A stretch of DNA of 7,439 nt from an uncultured Actinomycetes bacterium. GTDB taxonomy: Bacteria > Actinomycetota > Actinomycetes > Nanopelagicales > Nanopelagicaceae. Location: the NCBI GenBank assembly GCA_903852955.1, contig CAINSH010000064.1, positions 1-7,439 of the forward strand, given 5' to 3'. The notes below the pieces were generated by a model that searched no databases, was not told the DNA's origin, and saw only the letters and a list, made by a program, of their open reading frames with translations. The position numbers and the translations under genes are program-made. Of the stretch, positions 7,378 through 7,439 are shown piece by piece (within the stretch, counting starts at the first letter, position 1; each line of letters starts with the position of its first letter).

Positions 7378-7439
7378 TTTGTGCCACCAATTCGATAACC
7401 TCTGAAACTGAAGTTTGACCACTTGCGACCAAAGACAAC
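7367..7439 (-). CDS. C-terminal tail of a probable PilB/GspE-type assembly ATPase (5' part outside the window)
   Basis: A reading frame enters from the high edge of the window and stops at TAG 7369-7367. The 23 visible codons read LSLVASGQTSVSEVIELVAQ followed by NVE. A glycine followed by T-S and then an acidic, valine-containing helix (GQTSVSEV) is how many PilB/GspE ATPases end, in the style of 'GxTSxxEV'. The position directly before pilC is also where such an ATPase usually lies. The gene overlaps the preferred pilC ATG by 11 bases (ATGTTGAGTAG). Only a short tail is visible, with no Walker motifs, so the assignment rests on the tail motif and gene order. A PilT-type retraction ATPase is an alternative, although PilT tails usually lack this motif. 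Confidence 0.55.
   Translation of the reverse strand, partial: LSLVASGQTSVSEVIELVAQNVE

Noticed and set aside
1..7439. CRISPR arrays, tRNA or rRNA genes, insertion sequences
   Set aside because: No spaced direct repeats, cloverleaf-like segments, transposase frames or terminal inverted repeats were seen; the window is filled by the pilus operon.

Overview
The window is one stretch of a minus-strand operon for a type IV pilus (or closely related type II secretion-like pseudopilus). It is almost wholly coding: the only gaps between genes are 6 and 38 nt. All genes are transcribed from high to low coordinates.

In transcription order the window holds: (1) the last codons of an upstream gene whose tail resembles a PilB/GspE assembly ATPase (7367-7439); (2) a PilC/GspF inner-membrane platform protein (6079-7377); (3) a 1150-residue protein with a PilV/GspI-like class III prepilin N-terminus followed by a long stack of Ig-like, IPT/TIG-type repeats (2620-6072); (4) a 323-residue PilW/GspJ-like minor prepilin (1610-2581); (5) a PilX/GspK-like minor prepilin of at least 536 residues that runs off the low end of the window (1-1610). 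No promoter or terminator is visible, so both ends of the operon lie outside.

Read together: the ATPase and PilC would drive assembly, and the three minor prepilins in V-W-X (I-J-K) order would form the priming tip complex known for these machines. The unusual part is the tip. The PilV/GspI-like subunit is several times the usual size, and the PilX-like subunit also has a very large ectodomain. All three are rich in cysteines. The simplest inference is a filament capped by a large, multi-domain, disulfide-stabilised tip that may serve as an adhesin.

A perfect 11-bp stem-loop, extendable to 15 bp, sits inside the first codons of the PilW-like gene. It is the only non-coding type of signal that stands out.

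Organism: bacterial, with moderately AT-leaning DNA by eye, Shine-Dalgarno starts and tight translational coupling. An AT-leaning actinobacterium (for example a freshwater lineage) is possible from the general look of the PilC and pilins, but this is a weak inference that the window alone cannot settle.
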